Notes: a model not told the origin generated them from the sequence alone. Positions 18,054 to 29,770 are shown, counted from the stretch's first letter. The stretch is DNA of 64,000 nt from Bacillus pumilus (GCF_900186955.1 NZ_LT906438.1:3720001-3784000), one strand, 5' to 3'. Numbers and translations: made by a program.

Positions 18054-18448
18054 ATCAACATCCTTTCCAACAGACTAATTTTTGTCTGCTTCTATCCGTG
18101 TCTATTCCAAATTTGATCTAGCATCATCATAACTGATTTTCTTTAATAGATCGACCTTCCAACTTACCCACCGATTAACTAAAATCTCTTTATTTGTAAT
18201 ATACCAGTGATATTTTTGATCATAATCATAAAACCCATTGTATATATTCCTTTTTTAGACGATTAAAAAAAGATTTTAATCATTTGTATAAACATTCAAT
18301 CACCATTACAATTTCGTACATCACATGACCATAGGTCCTTTTTATTACCTCTTGGCAATCACCTCACAGAAATGATTATATTCTTCCAAAAATTGTGATA
18401 TCGTTTTTTAGTGAAACAGGTGAAAGGATCTTAAAGAGGTGAAATTTC
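18054..18448. other. Intergenic region upstream of rap
   Basis: About 395 AT-rich bases between the divergent small membrane gene and rap. It holds a good promoter candidate at 18284-18312 and a GAGGTG ribosome site before rap. No ComA-box-like dyad (TTGCGG-N4-CCGCAA) was seen. Confidence 0.6.
18284..18312 (+). promoter_or_regulatory. Probable sigma-A promoter of rap
   Basis: TTGTAT and TACAAT separated by exactly 17 bases, about 140 bases upstream of the rap start. Confidence 0.5.
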
Positions 18449-19627
18449 ATGGCTATCATTTCTGCTGAACAGGTGGGGAACCGTTTAAATGATTGGCGAA
18501 TTGCGATTCGCAAACATGATGTACAAAGTGCTAACGCAATGTACACAGAATTAAAGCAATTGCTTCAAGAAATGGAAGAGAATCAGGAGGTATTGACTTA
18601 TTATTCATTGCTAGAAGGCAAGTATAAACTCATGATATATGAACGAAGAGGTAAAAAACTGAATGAACAGACAGAGCTAGATTGCCCCTCTAAAACAAAC
18701 GACTTAATTGAATACTATTTTTACCTATACAAAGCCCTTTACGCTTCATATAACAGAGACTATGCATCAGCCATTGGACTGTTTAAAATTGCCGAGAAAA
18801 AACTGCAAAACATTCCGGATGAAATAGAAGTAGCTGAATTCCATACGAAAATCGCAAACTTATATATGCTACTTCGTCAAAGCCTAATTTCTCTTCACTA
18901 TATTCAGAATGCTATAGATATTTTCAAAAGTCATGAAGGATATGAAAGAAGATTAGCGACAGCCATTGTCATCGCCGCTGCTAATTATATGGATATTGGC
19001 GACTTCACAAGAGCAGAAAACTACTACAAAAAAGCATTACACATCGCTGACAATCTAAATGATCATTTTCTAACTTCACAGCTTTTTCATAATATCAGTA
19101 TTCTGTATGCCGAAGCTGGAGAATCGAAAAAATGTATCGATGCCCTAGAAAAGGCTCTAAGTGATGAAAACTACCTCTCATCGTGCTATTTCCATCACAC
19201 CATGTTTATGTTAGTCAAAGAGCTGCTCTCTATTGATGAAAGAACACAAGCTCTCTATTACTTCGAATTGGTCAACCAAAAACACGAATCAGATAAATGC
19301 CCCATCTATACAGCAAAAATGAATTTGCTTTACCATCTATATTTTACTGAGGATATGTCTCAAAAAGCTCAAGCCTGTTTCGAGGAAATTAGCATTCTAA
19401 AAGAATTAAAGGATGCTGAAGGTGCCTGTGAATTAAGTGCACTAGCTGCAAAACACTTTGAAGATTTAGGTGCCATTCATCAAGCCTATCTCTTTTTGAA
19501 GGAAGCCTATCACATGAACCATCCTATATTTGAATGGAGGAATTCTAATGAAAAAAATGAGTTTATTGATCCTTGCTTTAACCATCGTTGTTTTCGGACA
19601 AACAGTGTCTTTCAATTCGTTAAATGA
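18449..19627 (+). CDS. Rap-family response regulator phosphatase/inhibitor
   Basis: Cytoplasmic tetratricopeptide protein of 392 residues. Rap proteins dephosphorylate Spo0F or block ComA-type regulators and are inhibited by an imported Phr peptide. An N-terminal three-helix bundle (about 1-75) precedes TPR repeats, with the family hallmark 'AEFHTKIANLYMLLRQ' near residue 140 and TPR-like 'GDFTRAENYYKKALHIA'. The last 27 codons overlap the phr gene in another frame, more than the few bases usual in rap-phr pairs. The target regulator cannot be told from sequence alone. Confidence 0.9.
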   Translation: MAIISAEQVGNRLNDWRIAIRKHDVQSANAMYTELKQLLQEMEENQEVLTYYSLLEGKYKLMIYERRGKKLNEQTELDCPSKTNDLIEYYFYLYKALYASYNRDYASAIGLFKIAEKKLQNIPDEIEVAEFHTKIANLYMLLRQSLISLHYIQNAIDIFKSHEGYERRLATAIVIAAANYMDIGDFTRAENYYKKALHIADNLNDHFLTSQLFHNISILYAEAGESKKCIDALEKALSDENYLSSCYFHHTMFMLVKELLSIDERTQALYYFELVNQKHESDKCPIYTAKMNLLYHLYFTEDMSQKAQACFEEISILKELKDAEGACELSALAAKHFEDLGAIHQAYLFLKEAYHMNHPIFEWRNSNEKNEFIDPCFNHRCFRTNSVFQFVK

Positions 19628-19667
19628 GACGAATCCTGGCACAACAGAACGACCTATCGGAACTTAA
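19548..19667 (+). CDS. Phr signalling peptide precursor, probable pentapeptide ERPIG
   Basis: A 39-residue open frame with GGAGG 8 bases upstream of ATG 19548. It starts 'MKKMSLLILALTIVVFG', a secretion signal, and ends '...TTERPIGT'. Mature Phr peptides are five or six C-terminal residues; ERPIG closely resembles PhrK (ERPVG in B. subtilis, recalled). After export and cleavage it would be re-imported by the oligopeptide permease and inhibit the adjacent Rap. Position, overlap and composition are all as expected. Confidence 0.85.
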   Translation: MKKMSLLILALTIVVFGQTVSFNSLNETNPGTTERPIGT

Positions 19668-19689
19668 TATAAAAATTGATCACAGCAAA

Positions 19690-19722
19690 GAACCACTTGC
19701 CTGATCACAAGGCAAGTGGTTC
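19690..19722. terminator. Hairpin between convergent phr and licT
   Basis: Perfect 12-bp stem GAACCACTTGCC / GGCAAGTGGTTC with a 9-base loop. The following T tract is weak on both strands. Confidence 0.65.
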
Positions 19723-19727
19723 CACCA

Positions 19728-20576
19728 TTATTTTAATTGCTGATAAGATATGAGGCGGTGTATATGTACCGCAAGATAAGTAAGCTCATCATTAGGAATG
19801 ACGATACTATGCACCTGTTTAATATAATCTTTGATTTTAAAAGCAACATCCATCGCCTGAGGATACAAGTGTGCAATTTGTTCAAACAACTCATTTTCTT
19901 GATCCGACAGTAATTTATTTGCATAAAACCTCTCTACAAAGAATTTCACATGTGTAATGAACCGACTGTAATGAATATTATCTTGGTCCATTTTCATATT
20001 CAATGTATAGCGCACAAGATTGACAATGCTCCCGATCATTTTGGCATATTTCATGCTATCTTTTGAATCGGATTCTTCACCTAATGCATTGATTAGGTGA
20101 AAGGCGATATTGGCAGCTTCTTCTTTTGGTAATTGTATGCCCAATGTATCATTTACTAACTCAAGAGCGTACTTCCCTACTTCAAATTCTTCAGTATAGT
20201 AATTTTTGATTTCCCAGTACACGCGATTCGTAATATTAATATTCTTTTTATGTCGTTCAACAGCAAAATTCAAATGATCCATTAAGGTAAAATAAACGCC
20301 TGAATTTAGATTTGAATTTAACCGTTTTTCTGCATATTGGACGATGCGCTGAGTTAAATCGATAAACTCTTGAGGCATAGAATCTAACAATTGAAGAAAT
20401 TCTTTTGCTCTCATGTTATCGACTGACATAAAGACTTGGTCCGCTTTTTTCTCTTCTATCATTTGACCCGGTTTTTGTCCATAGCCAATCCCACGGCCAA
20501 ACAAAACCATCTCCTGTTGGTTCTGATCTTCAGCCAGGACCACACTCGAGTTTAAAACTTTTTTGATTTTAAACAT
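19728..20576 (-). CDS. licT: LicT-type transcriptional antiterminator (BglG family)
   Basis: RNA-binding antiterminator of 282 residues. An N-terminal co-antiterminator domain ('MFKIKKVLNSSVVLAEDQNQ', about 1-56) binds RAT RNA; two PRD domains follow, with regulatory histidines such as 'LMDHLNFAVERH' and 'YLAVHIHRLI'. EII phosphorylation and HPr set its activity. Start 20576 gives the family's usual N-terminus; ATG 20582 and GTG 20585 are also in frame. It is the third gene of the bglP-bglH-licT operon, and a matching RAT/terminator lies upstream of bglP. Confidence 0.92.
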   Translation of the reverse strand: MFKIKKVLNSSVVLAEDQNQQEMVLFGRGIGYGQKPGQMIEEKKADQVFMSVDNMRAKEFLQLLDSMPQEFIDLTQRIVQYAEKRLNSNLNSGVYFTLMDHLNFAVERHKKNINITNRVYWEIKNYYTEEFEVGKYALELVNDTLGIQLPKEEAANIAFHLINALGEESDSKDSMKYAKMIGSIVNLVRYTLNMKMDQDNIHYSRFITHVKFFVERFYANKLLSDQENELFEQIAHLYPQAMDVAFKIKDYIKQVHSIVIPNDELTYLAVHIHRLISYQQLK

Positions 20577-20606
20577 CGTCATCACCTGTTTTCATGATTG
20601 TGGTGT

Positions 20607-23937
<3,331 letters not shown>

Positions 23938-23982
23938 TTTTTCTCCCCCTTTTCTCATACATGAGACCTATATTTTAGCAAC

Positions 23983-24033
23983 AAAAAAAGGACCTAAAAC
24001 GACAAATTAAAGAAATTCATCGTTTTTAGATCC
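23983..24033 (-). terminator. Conditional leader terminator of bglP
   Basis: Read on minus: GGATCTAAAAACGA pairs with TCGTTTTAGGTCC (one bulge), followed by seven T. It sits 46 bases before the bglP start. Its left arm overlaps the RAT element, so the two structures exclude each other. Confidence 0.85.
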
Positions 24034-24057
24034 TGCCTGCATGACCAGTCACATGTC
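24020..24057 (-). promoter_or_regulatory. RAT antiterminator RNA element bound by LicT
   Basis: The minus-strand core TGACTGGTCATGCAGGCAGG then ATCTAAA resembles known LicT/SacY RAT hairpins (…TTACTG…GCAGGC…CCTAAA). LicT binding would stabilise it and prevent the downstream terminator. Confidence 0.75.
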
Positions 24058-24084
24058 TAATTTATCAATATTGGATTTGATTTT

Positions 24085-24113
24085 AGTATATATCGATTAT
24101 ATGAAAGCGTCAA
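24085..24113 (-). promoter_or_regulatory. Sigma-A promoter of the bglP operon
   Basis: Minus strand TTGACG (24113-24108), a 17-base spacer and TATACT (24090-24085). The leader of about 140 bases contains the RAT and terminator. Confidence 0.75.
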
Positions 24114-24115
24114 CA
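24102..24115 (-). promoter_or_regulatory. cre box overlapping the bglP -35 element
   Basis: TGAAAGCGTCAACA (plus reading) matches the CcpA consensus at 13 of 14 positions and covers the -35 hexamer, a typical repression site. Confidence 0.75.
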
Positions 24116-24245
24116 TTTATTTTTCTAAAAATTATTAAGGTCCATATACCCAAATTTCTTTTCTTTAATTACTTGAAGCAGCCTTTCTCTTTTTTTATAC
24201 ACCTATTTCCTTTTATCATTAATAAGAACTATTTCCACCATAAAA

Positions 24246-24277
24246 AAACCAGATAAGTTGACTCACTCATCTGGTTT
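24246..24277 (-). terminator. Terminator of the 24286-25188 gene
   Basis: Stem AAACCAGAT / ATCTGGTTT, followed on the minus strand by seven T. Confidence 0.85.
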
Positions 24278-24285
24278 AACACAGT

Positions 24286-25188
24286 CTATTTTTTCTTTTC
24301 TTCCGCCTGCTTTTTAAATGCTTCAGATTGTTTTTGATATTCCTGTTTCGTGACTGGTTTAAATTCTACAGTGCCGCCTGCTATTTTCAGAGGAAGTTTT
24401 ATTGATTTTGCACCTCGATTCGTCGAACCTACGATAATACCCGTTTTGTGCTCTTCGATTTGAGGATAGGTACTGATATCAAACATGATTCCATCAGAAA
24501 CACCACCGGCTTTATGTTTCGTCTCTTTATAAGGTTCACTACCATCCCCTGGAACTGTTCTCATCAGAAAAGACCCTGACCATTCTGACTCAATATGCAT
24601 GTGCTTTACTTGTAGAAATAGTTGGTATGAATCATCCTCCGCAGTATACAGATAACCGTAAGCGCCTGTTACTTTCTTGATGTAGTCTCTTAAATAATCA
24701 TAAAATCTATTTTCTGAGTCATCTATTAGTTCATCATATCGATCTTGAATGACTTTTTGATACGCCTTTAGCTTTTTTTGATCAACCGCTTTGTATGTGG
24801 TGCTTTTGTTTTCACCTTGTTTTTTCACAGAAAGATCTTTTCCAGCAATATGAACTTCGTATATAGCCGTATCTTTTCCTTGCTTCACTTGAAATTCGTA
24901 ACCGTTTTCAATTACTTTTCCAGTTAATTGATATTTATTTTTAAATAGATTAGGATCATAATGCATTTCCGGATTTTCTTCCAGAATGGTTTCATTCAGA
25001 TGACCTGTTACTTTCCCTTTTCTCTCCGTTACCTTAAACCAATTCACACGATCTTTTGTTTTATACGCAAAGGCGTAGGAGTGATTCAGTGCACTCTTTT
25101 TTGCGGTTGCTTGATATGCTATCCAGCCAACTGCACCAATGACTAGTACCGTCAGGACAGCCATGATCCAAATTTTTGATTTGCTCAT
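24286..25188 (-). CDS. Membrane-anchored extracytoplasmic protein, unknown
   Basis: Protein of 300 residues: short basic start, one transmembrane anchor (about 7-26), then a long hydrophilic outside domain ending in a Lys/Glu/Gln-rich helix ('EYQKQSEAFKKQAEEKKK'). No cysteine follows the anchor, so it is not a lipoprotein. No family is recognised. GGAGGGGG precedes ATG 25188. It is monocistronic with its own terminator, divergent from the PadR gene. Confidence 0.7.
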   Translation of the reverse strand: MSKSKIWIMAVLTVLVIGAVGWIAYQATAKKSALNHSYAFAYKTKDRVNWFKVTERKGKVTGHLNETILEENPEMHYDPNLFKNKYQLTGKVIENGYEFQVKQGKDTAIYEVHIAGKDLSVKKQGENKSTTYKAVDQKKLKAYQKVIQDRYDELIDDSENRFYDYLRDYIKKVTGAYGYLYTAEDDSYQLFLQVKHMHIESEWSGSFLMRTVPGDGSEPYKETKHKAGGVSDGIMFDISTYPQIEEHKTGIIVGSTNRGAKSIKLPLKIAGGTVEFKPVTKQEYQKQSEAFKKQAEEKKK

Positions 25189-25349
25189 TTGTCCCCCTCC
25201 GCTATCATTATTTTTTTCTCCATCGTCATGTCAATTTATATGAGTGATTCATCTTCCCAATTCACAAAATCTGTTGTCTCTTCACCTCCTTTATAAAATA
25301 TATTTTTTAAAACCTGCTTGTATTTTCCACTGAATATCAATTATTATAT

Positions 25350-25373
25350 ATCTAAATGATATATCTTTTAGAT
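25350..25373. promoter_or_regulatory. Dyad upstream of the PadR gene, possible operator
   Basis: ATCTAAA and TTTTAGAT arms separated by nine AT-rich bases, 13 bases before the PadR start. PadR proteins usually autorepress from such sites; it does not match the classical ATGT-N8-ACAT motif. Confidence 0.4.
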
Positions 25374-25385
25374 AGGTGTGCTGAT

Positions 25386-25937
25386 ATGAAAAAATACAAT
25401 GATACGACGTATGCGATTTTAGGTATTTTAACGACAGATTGTAAGTCTGGGTATGAAGTGAAGCAATTAATTGATAAGAGCTTGCATCATTTTTGGAAAA
25501 TTAGTTATGGACAAATTTATCCAGCTTTAAAGTTAATAGTCGTGGAAGGTCTTGCTGAGGTTTCACCCGCTTCTACGTCTGGCCGCTCCGACAAGCGGGA
25601 ATATCATCTGACTGAAAAAGGGCTGGAGACGTTAAGAGAGTGGCTGGCAAAGCCTCTCGATCAGTTACCAACGGAACGAAATGAAGTGTTATTAAAGTTA
25701 TTCTTCGGTCAATATCTTTCGATTGAGAAAAAGCTGGTACTGCTACAGGATTATGAAAGGCAGCTTCGTATCCGTTATGAGACCTATGTTTCGATTGAAG
25801 AAAACATTCAAGAGCTTTATCCAGATGAAGCAGATGCGAAGTATTGGCTGTTTACTTTAGATTACGGAAAAAGAGTGGCTCAAGCAGGAATTGATTGGTG
25901 CGTGGAAACATCCCATTTGATGAAGAAGGAAGGGTAA
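25386..25937 (+). CDS. PadR-family transcriptional regulator
   Basis: DNA-binding protein of 183 residues. The winged helix at the N-terminus shows 'TTYAILGILTTDCKSGYEV' and 'ISYGQIYPALKLIVVEGLAE'; a C-terminal Vir_C-type helical dimerisation domain follows. ATG 25386 is preferred over the upstream 25356 because AGGTG lies about 8 bases before it and family members begin this way. It is four bases upstream of a DUF4188 gene and probably controls it. Confidence 0.88.
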   Translation: MKKYNDTTYAILGILTTDCKSGYEVKQLIDKSLHHFWKISYGQIYPALKLIVVEGLAEVSPASTSGRSDKREYHLTEKGLETLREWLAKPLDQLPTERNEVLLKLFFGQYLSIEKKLVLLQDYERQLRIRYETYVSIEENIQELYPDEADAKYWLFTLDYGKRVAQAGIDWCVETSHLMKKEG

Positions 25938-25941
25938 ATGA

Positions 25942-26424
25942 ATGAAAAAAGACATACGTGCTGGCAGATTTACAACAGAGAATTCTGACTCGATTGTTGT
26001 GTTTATTATCGGCATGCGGATCAACAAACGCTGGGCGGTTCATCAATGGATGCCTGTGTTCATGGCGATGCCTGGCATGATCAAAGAGCTGTATACCCAT
26101 CAAGATGAGCTTGGTTTCCTCGGGACAGAGAATTACTTTGGCTTACGTACGACAGCGATGATCCAATATTGGAAATCAACAGATGACCTTCTGGCTTATG
26201 CGAAGATGGAAAAACATTTGGCGGCTTGGAAGAACTTCCATCAGAGGGCTCAGAACAATGACGCAGTGGGTATTTATCATGAAACCTATCAAATTCAAGC
26301 CGGCTCGTATGAATCTGTCTATGTGAATATGCCTTCCTATGGACTGAGCCAAGCGAGAGCGCCTATTCCAATTGGTAAAGGAAAACAAACAGCGAAAGAA
26401 CGGCTGAAAACAACAAATTCCTAG
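25942..26424 (+). CDS. DUF4188 protein, monooxygenase-like
   Basis: Soluble protein of 160 residues resembling the DUF4188 family, with a ferredoxin-like dimeric alpha-beta barrel fold expected from relatives ('RTTAMIQYWKSTDDLLAYAK', 'HETYQIQAGSYESVYVNMP'). No substrate is known; some relatives are annotated as monooxygenase or aldoxime dehydratase-like. The pair PadR-DUF4188 is common in bacilli, suggesting response to a phenolic or other toxic compound. Confidence 0.75.
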   Translation: MKKDIRAGRFTTENSDSIVVFIIGMRINKRWAVHQWMPVFMAMPGMIKELYTHQDELGFLGTENYFGLRTTAMIQYWKSTDDLLAYAKMEKHLAAWKNFHQRAQNNDAVGIYHETYQIQAGSYESVYVNMPSYGLSQARAPIPIGKGKQTAKERLKTTNS

Positions 26425-26445
26425 AGAGCGAATCTCTAGGAATTT
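26415..26445. terminator. Bidirectional terminator between DUF4188 and Nudix genes
   Basis: Perfect stem AAATTCCTAGAG / CTCTAGGAATTT with a 7-base loop and T-rich continuation. It overlaps the ends of both convergent genes. Confidence 0.85.
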
Positions 26446-27065
26446 CTTTTTGCAACGGTCACAAAATGCTTTAATATGCGGGCTGTTAATCCCCAAATGG
26501 TGTAGTTTTCATAATCATAAAACCATTCCTCTATCGAACGGCTTCCCCAGCGGTACTTCTCACCATTCATGATTTTTTCATAAGGGAAATCCTCAGCAGG
26601 AGTTGGCTGAACGGATACATGATGTAGGTACGGCTCATATTGACTTAGCCATGATAGAGGCACAGTAAAGGTCTCTTCTACTTCTTCTTGATTGAAGGAG
26701 TGTTTCACTTTTTGTTCATCAATGATCCCGACATATGGGTAGACCACGAAGGATGGAGACGCAATGTAAGGACTAAGCTGTCCAAGAATCTCCACCGATT
26801 CTGGCGGAATGCCCAGCTCTTCATGTGTTTCTCGCAATGCAGCTTCCTGTGCTGTTTCGCTGCCGTCGAGTTTGCCACCTGGGAAGCTAATATCTCCCGG
26901 CTGTTTTCTCATGATGAGCGATCGCACCTCAAATAAAATATGCCATTCTCCGTTTACTTGCACCAAAGGGACAAGGACTGCAGCTTTGAACGCTGTTTCT
27001 TCTCCAATAAATAACGGTTGAGATTGATGTAAGTCATTTTTTAATTGGTCAATGAACACGGGCAT
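26436..27065 (-). CDS. Nudix hydrolase, CoA pyrophosphatase-like
   Basis: Protein of about 209 residues that probably cleaves CoA derivatives or other nucleoside diphosphate conjugates. The full Nudix box G-x5-E-x7-REU-x-EE-x-GU is visible in 'GGKLDGSETAQEAALRETHE' onward (about residues 64-86). An upstream 'GDISFPGG' fits the CoAse (YeaB/NudL) subgroup. The start is uncertain: ATG 27065 has a poorly spaced ribosome site, and GTG 27059 is better spaced after AGGTGATG. Confidence 0.85.
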   Translation of the reverse strand: MPVFIDQLKNDLHQSQPLFIGEETAFKAAVLVPLVQVNGEWHILFEVRSLIMRKQPGDISFPGGKLDGSETAQEAALRETHEELGIPPESVEILGQLSPYIASPSFVVYPYVGIIDEQKVKHSFNQEEVEETFTVPLSWLSQYEPYLHHVSVQPTPAEDFPYEKIMNGEKYRWGSRSIEEWFYDYENYTIWGLTARILKHFVTVAKRNS

Positions 27066-27148
27066 CACCTATTTTCTGTTTCTCTTTCTTTTAGCGTATC
27101 ATGGTTCACCTTTTGAAGAAAGATGATCTTATCTGACAATTATTTTTA

Positions 27149-27178
27149 TCAAATTGACAACTTTACTTGTCAATTTGA
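27149..27178. promoter_or_regulatory. Large inverted repeat, probable operator of the XRE gene
   Basis: Perfect arms TCAAATTGACAA / TTGTCAATTTGA around CTTTAC. The right arm supplies the -35 TTGTCA, with TACAAT at 27190-27195 after 17 bases. A third half-site TGACAATT lies at 27134-27141. Repressor binding would cover the promoter of the downstream XRE gene. Confidence 0.7.
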
Positions 27179-27230
27179 ATAACATGTTTTACAATCAAAG
27201 AAAGATTCAGATCAAAATTGAGGTGACAGA

Positions 27231-27437
27231 ATGAAAAATCGGCTAAAAGAGCTTCGTGCACGTGATGGTTTGAACCAAACTGAGCTTGCCAAGCGTGCAA
27301 AGGTTTCTCGTCAGACCATCAGCTTAATGGAACGCGATGAATTAATGCCGTCTCTCTTGCTCGCTGTTAAGCTTTCACGAATTTTTCAGGAACCCATTGA
27401 ACGTATTTTTCTATTCGAGGAGGATGAACTATCATGA
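27231..27437 (+). CDS. Small XRE-family regulator
   Basis: A 68-residue protein that is almost entirely a lambda-repressor-type helix-turn-helix ('GLNQTELAKRAKVSRQTISL'), ending 'FLFEEDELS'. The stop overlaps the next start (ATGA at 27434), coupling it to a membrane protein. Such XRE-plus-membrane pairs are common in bacilli; a second one lies at 50570-51152. It is likely autoregulated through the perfect inverted repeat upstream. Confidence 0.85.
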   Translation: MKNRLKELRARDGLNQTELAKRAKVSRQTISLMERDELMPSLLLAVKLSRIFQEPIERIFLFEEDELS

Positions 27438-28114
27438 AAACTGTATACAAACTGCTCTCAGGTGCTCTCCTTGGCTTTCTCGGCGCTTACTGTCTGCTGG
27501 CTGCCGAATTTGAAATGACACTTCTTGATATTGCATTCGAAGCGACACTTGTCATCAGTGGATTGACGATTGTATTGATTGTTTATTGTTTTTCAGGGAT
27601 TTCACGTATGAAGAAAAGAGTATCTCTTTCGGTATCTGGAGATGAAGAGGATGAACTCGAAGCAAAACAGTATCGCACCTTTACTGATTCGACTTTATCC
27701 AATACGGTGAGTACCATTTTGTCCATAATTGCCACCGGTATGGCTATCGTTACCGAACAGCCTATTTGGCTGATTCTCGTCAATGTTGCTTTATTTATCG
27801 TCACCATTATCAGTTCTTATGTAGCGATATCCGTTCTACAACTTGTCTACCCTAATCGCAATCTCCCAAGCCCGTCTGACAAAGATTATAGTAAAAAGCT
27901 GCTCGCTATTTCTGACGAAGGTGAAAAGCATGTGATGCTTGGCGGACTGTTTCACACGTATCAAATGATGAACATCTTATTGACCAGTGCCATGTTTATT
28001 CTGATTGTGTATTCCCTTGGAGCCAATCACTCTCAACTCTTCTCAATCATCGTGATTGGACTTGTTTTAATCATTTTGAATGCAAATTATATGTTCAGGA
28101 TTAGAAATCGTTAA
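27434..28114 (+). CDS. DUF3169-like multi-pass membrane protein
   Basis: Protein of 226 residues with about six hydrophobic helices and a charged segment after the second pair ('SGDEEDELEAKQYRTFTD'), as in DUF3169 proteins. Function unknown. It is translationally coupled to the XRE regulator, suggesting a regulated membrane module such as an antimicrobial-stress or immunity function. Confidence 0.7.
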   Translation: MKTVYKLLSGALLGFLGAYCLLAAEFEMTLLDIAFEATLVISGLTIVLIVYCFSGISRMKKRVSLSVSGDEEDELEAKQYRTFTDSTLSNTVSTILSIIATGMAIVTEQPIWLILVNVALFIVTIISSYVAISVLQLVYPNRNLPSPSDKDYSKKLLAISDEGEKHVMLGGLFHTYQMMNILLTSAMFILIVYSLGANHSQLFSIIVIGLVLIILNANYMFRIRNR

Positions 28115-28120
28115 ATGAAC

Positions 28121-28153
28121 AAAAGCACAGCCCAATGCAAAGGCTGTGCTTTT
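28121..28153. terminator. Bidirectional terminator
   Basis: Stem AAAAGCACAGCC / GGCTGTGCTTTT between the DUF3169 gene (plus) and the permease (minus). Confidence 0.88.
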
Positions 28154-28160
28154 CCGTCCA

Positions 28161-29507
28161 TTATGATGCACGGCGTTTCTTTCGTGCATAAATCAATAAT
28201 AAGAAACCAAACCAAACCGGTGTTAACAAGAGCGCCGGGCGTGTTGCATCCGCAAACAGCATGATCACAAGAATGGCAGCAAAAAGGACAAGAACACAAA
28301 TGTTTACAAATGGTGTGAACGGTGCTTTAAAGGTAGATGCTGCATGCAGTTCAGGCTTTGTTTTTTTATATTTCAAATGGCAAATTAAAATAATACTCCA
28401 TACCCAAATGAAACAAATGGCACTGATGGTTGTGACAATACCAAAGGCTTGCTCTGGAATCAGCTTGCTTAAAAGAGCACCGACCGATACCACAATTGTT
28501 GAAACGAATAGTGCATTACTTGGAACAGCGTGCTTATTCAGACGTCCAAAGGAAGATGGGCCCTGTTTTTGATGACTGAGATTATACAAAATTCGGCTCG
28601 TCGAGAACATACCGCTATTACAAGCCGAAGCCGCAGACGTCAAGACAACAAAATTAATGAGTCCCGCTGCTACTGGAATTCCAATCAGCCCAAAGGTTTT
28701 TACAAAAGGACTTTCTGATGCACTGAGCTCAGTCCATGGGTTGATACATAGTAAAACAAAGATCGCTCCCACATAGAAAAATAGAATTCTTAATGGAATT
28801 TTATTAATCGCAGACGGGATGTTTTTTTGTGGATTGGCTGTTTCTGCTGCGGACACACCGACCAGTTCCACTCCCACATACGCAAAGATGACCATTTGGA
28901 ATGACAGTAAGAAGCCTGTGACACCATGCGGGAATAGTCCGCCGTGTGACCAAAGATTCGTTACCGTCACCGGTCCTGCATCTGTTTGAAAACCAATGAT
29001 TAAAAGGACAATTCCAACGCCGATCAATAATAGAATCGTAATCACTTTAATAAGTGCAAACCAGAATTCCATTTCTCCGAAAAGCTTCACCGTTAATAAA
29101 TTAAACCCTAGTAAAATCAACAAACAAATGATGGCAGGAATCCATTGCGGGATATCAAACCAATACTGCACATACACTCCGACAGCAATAACATCCGCCA
29201 TCGCGGTCATAATCCAGCAAAACCAATACGTCCACCCTGTCACAAAGGATGCCCACGGACCAAGGTAGTCCTCTGCAATATCGGTTAATGACTGATAGCC
29301 TGTCTTCGATAAGAGCAGTTCACCAAGTGCCCTCATGACAAAAAAGATCGCCATCCCGACAATTAAATAAGCAAAAATGATCGATGGACCTGCCAATTGA
29401 ATGGCCTTTCCAGAGCCTAAAAATAGCCCAGTTCCAATGGTTCCGCCAATTGCAATCAACTGAACATGGCGGTTTGATAAATCTCGTTTCAATTCTTGTT
29501 GTTCCAA
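28161..29507 (-). CDS. aapA: APC-family permease, D-serine/D-alanine/glycine type
   Basis: Amino-acid permease of 448 residues with 12 helices and the AAT-subfamily start 'LKRDLSNRHVQLIAIGGTIG'. Overall similarity by eye is greatest to AapA/CycA transporters of glycine, D-alanine and D-serine. The frame opens at 29633, but AGGAGGG at 29516-29522 lies 9 bases before TTG 29507, giving the normal family N-terminus. A glycine riboswitch and terminator upstream support glycine or a related substrate. Single gene, convergent with the DUF3169 gene. Confidence 0.88.
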   Translation of the reverse strand: MEQQELKRDLSNRHVQLIAIGGTIGTGLFLGSGKAIQLAGPSIIFAYLIVGMAIFFVMRALGELLLSKTGYQSLTDIAEDYLGPWASFVTGWTYWFCWIMTAMADVIAVGVYVQYWFDIPQWIPAIICLLILLGFNLLTVKLFGEMEFWFALIKVITILLLIGVGIVLLIIGFQTDAGPVTVTNLWSHGGLFPHGVTGFLLSFQMVIFAYVGVELVGVSAAETANPQKNIPSAINKIPLRILFFYVGAIFVLLCINPWTELSASESPFVKTFGLIGIPVAAGLINFVVLTSAASACNSGMFSTSRILYNLSHQKQGPSSFGRLNKHAVPSNALFVSTIVVSVGALLSKLIPEQAFGIVTTISAICFIWVWSIILICHLKYKKTKPELHAASTFKAPFTPFVNICVLVLFAAILVIMLFADATRPALLLTPVWFGFLLLIYARKKRRAS

Positions 29508-29567
29508 TGCTAACGCCCTCCTACGACACGATCTTATACTGAAATAATGAACTCTCAAAAAGTCCAT

Positions 29568-29598
29568 AAAAAAAGAGATTGGATGCGCTCCAATCTCT
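29568..29598 (-). terminator. Riboswitch expression-platform terminator
   Basis: Minus strand AGAGATTGGA / TCCAATCTCT stem with a 5-base loop, then seven T. It lies between the glycine aptamer and the permease gene. Confidence 0.85.
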
Positions 29599-29673
29599 CG
29601 GTCATAAAAGAATAGCAAAATAGCGAAAAGCAATACACGGCGTCATCCATGCACTACAAATACAATATTTCGT

Positions 29674-29770
29674 ACTCTTCTGTCCTTTTGCCTGAGATTG
29701 TGAACCCTTCGGCGCCGCACATTCATGCGGTCTCTCCAGAAGCTGCTCCTGCCATAGTGTGACCCACAGC
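29674..29770 (-). promoter_or_regulatory. Glycine riboswitch aptamer
   Basis: Read on minus, the conserved glycine aptamer blocks appear in order: TCTGGAGAGACC, GCGCCGAAGGG, then TCTCAGGCAAAAGGACAGA. Only one complete aptamer is visible, so this is a singlet form. The terminator follows about 75 bases downstream, implying glycine-dependent antitermination of the permease gene. Flanking sequence may contain the kink-turn or ghost helix found with singlets. Confidence 0.88.

Noticed and set aside
24041..24256. 71-codon plus-strand ORF
   Set aside because: Lies in the bglP promoter and leader region, very AT-rich, no ribosome site.
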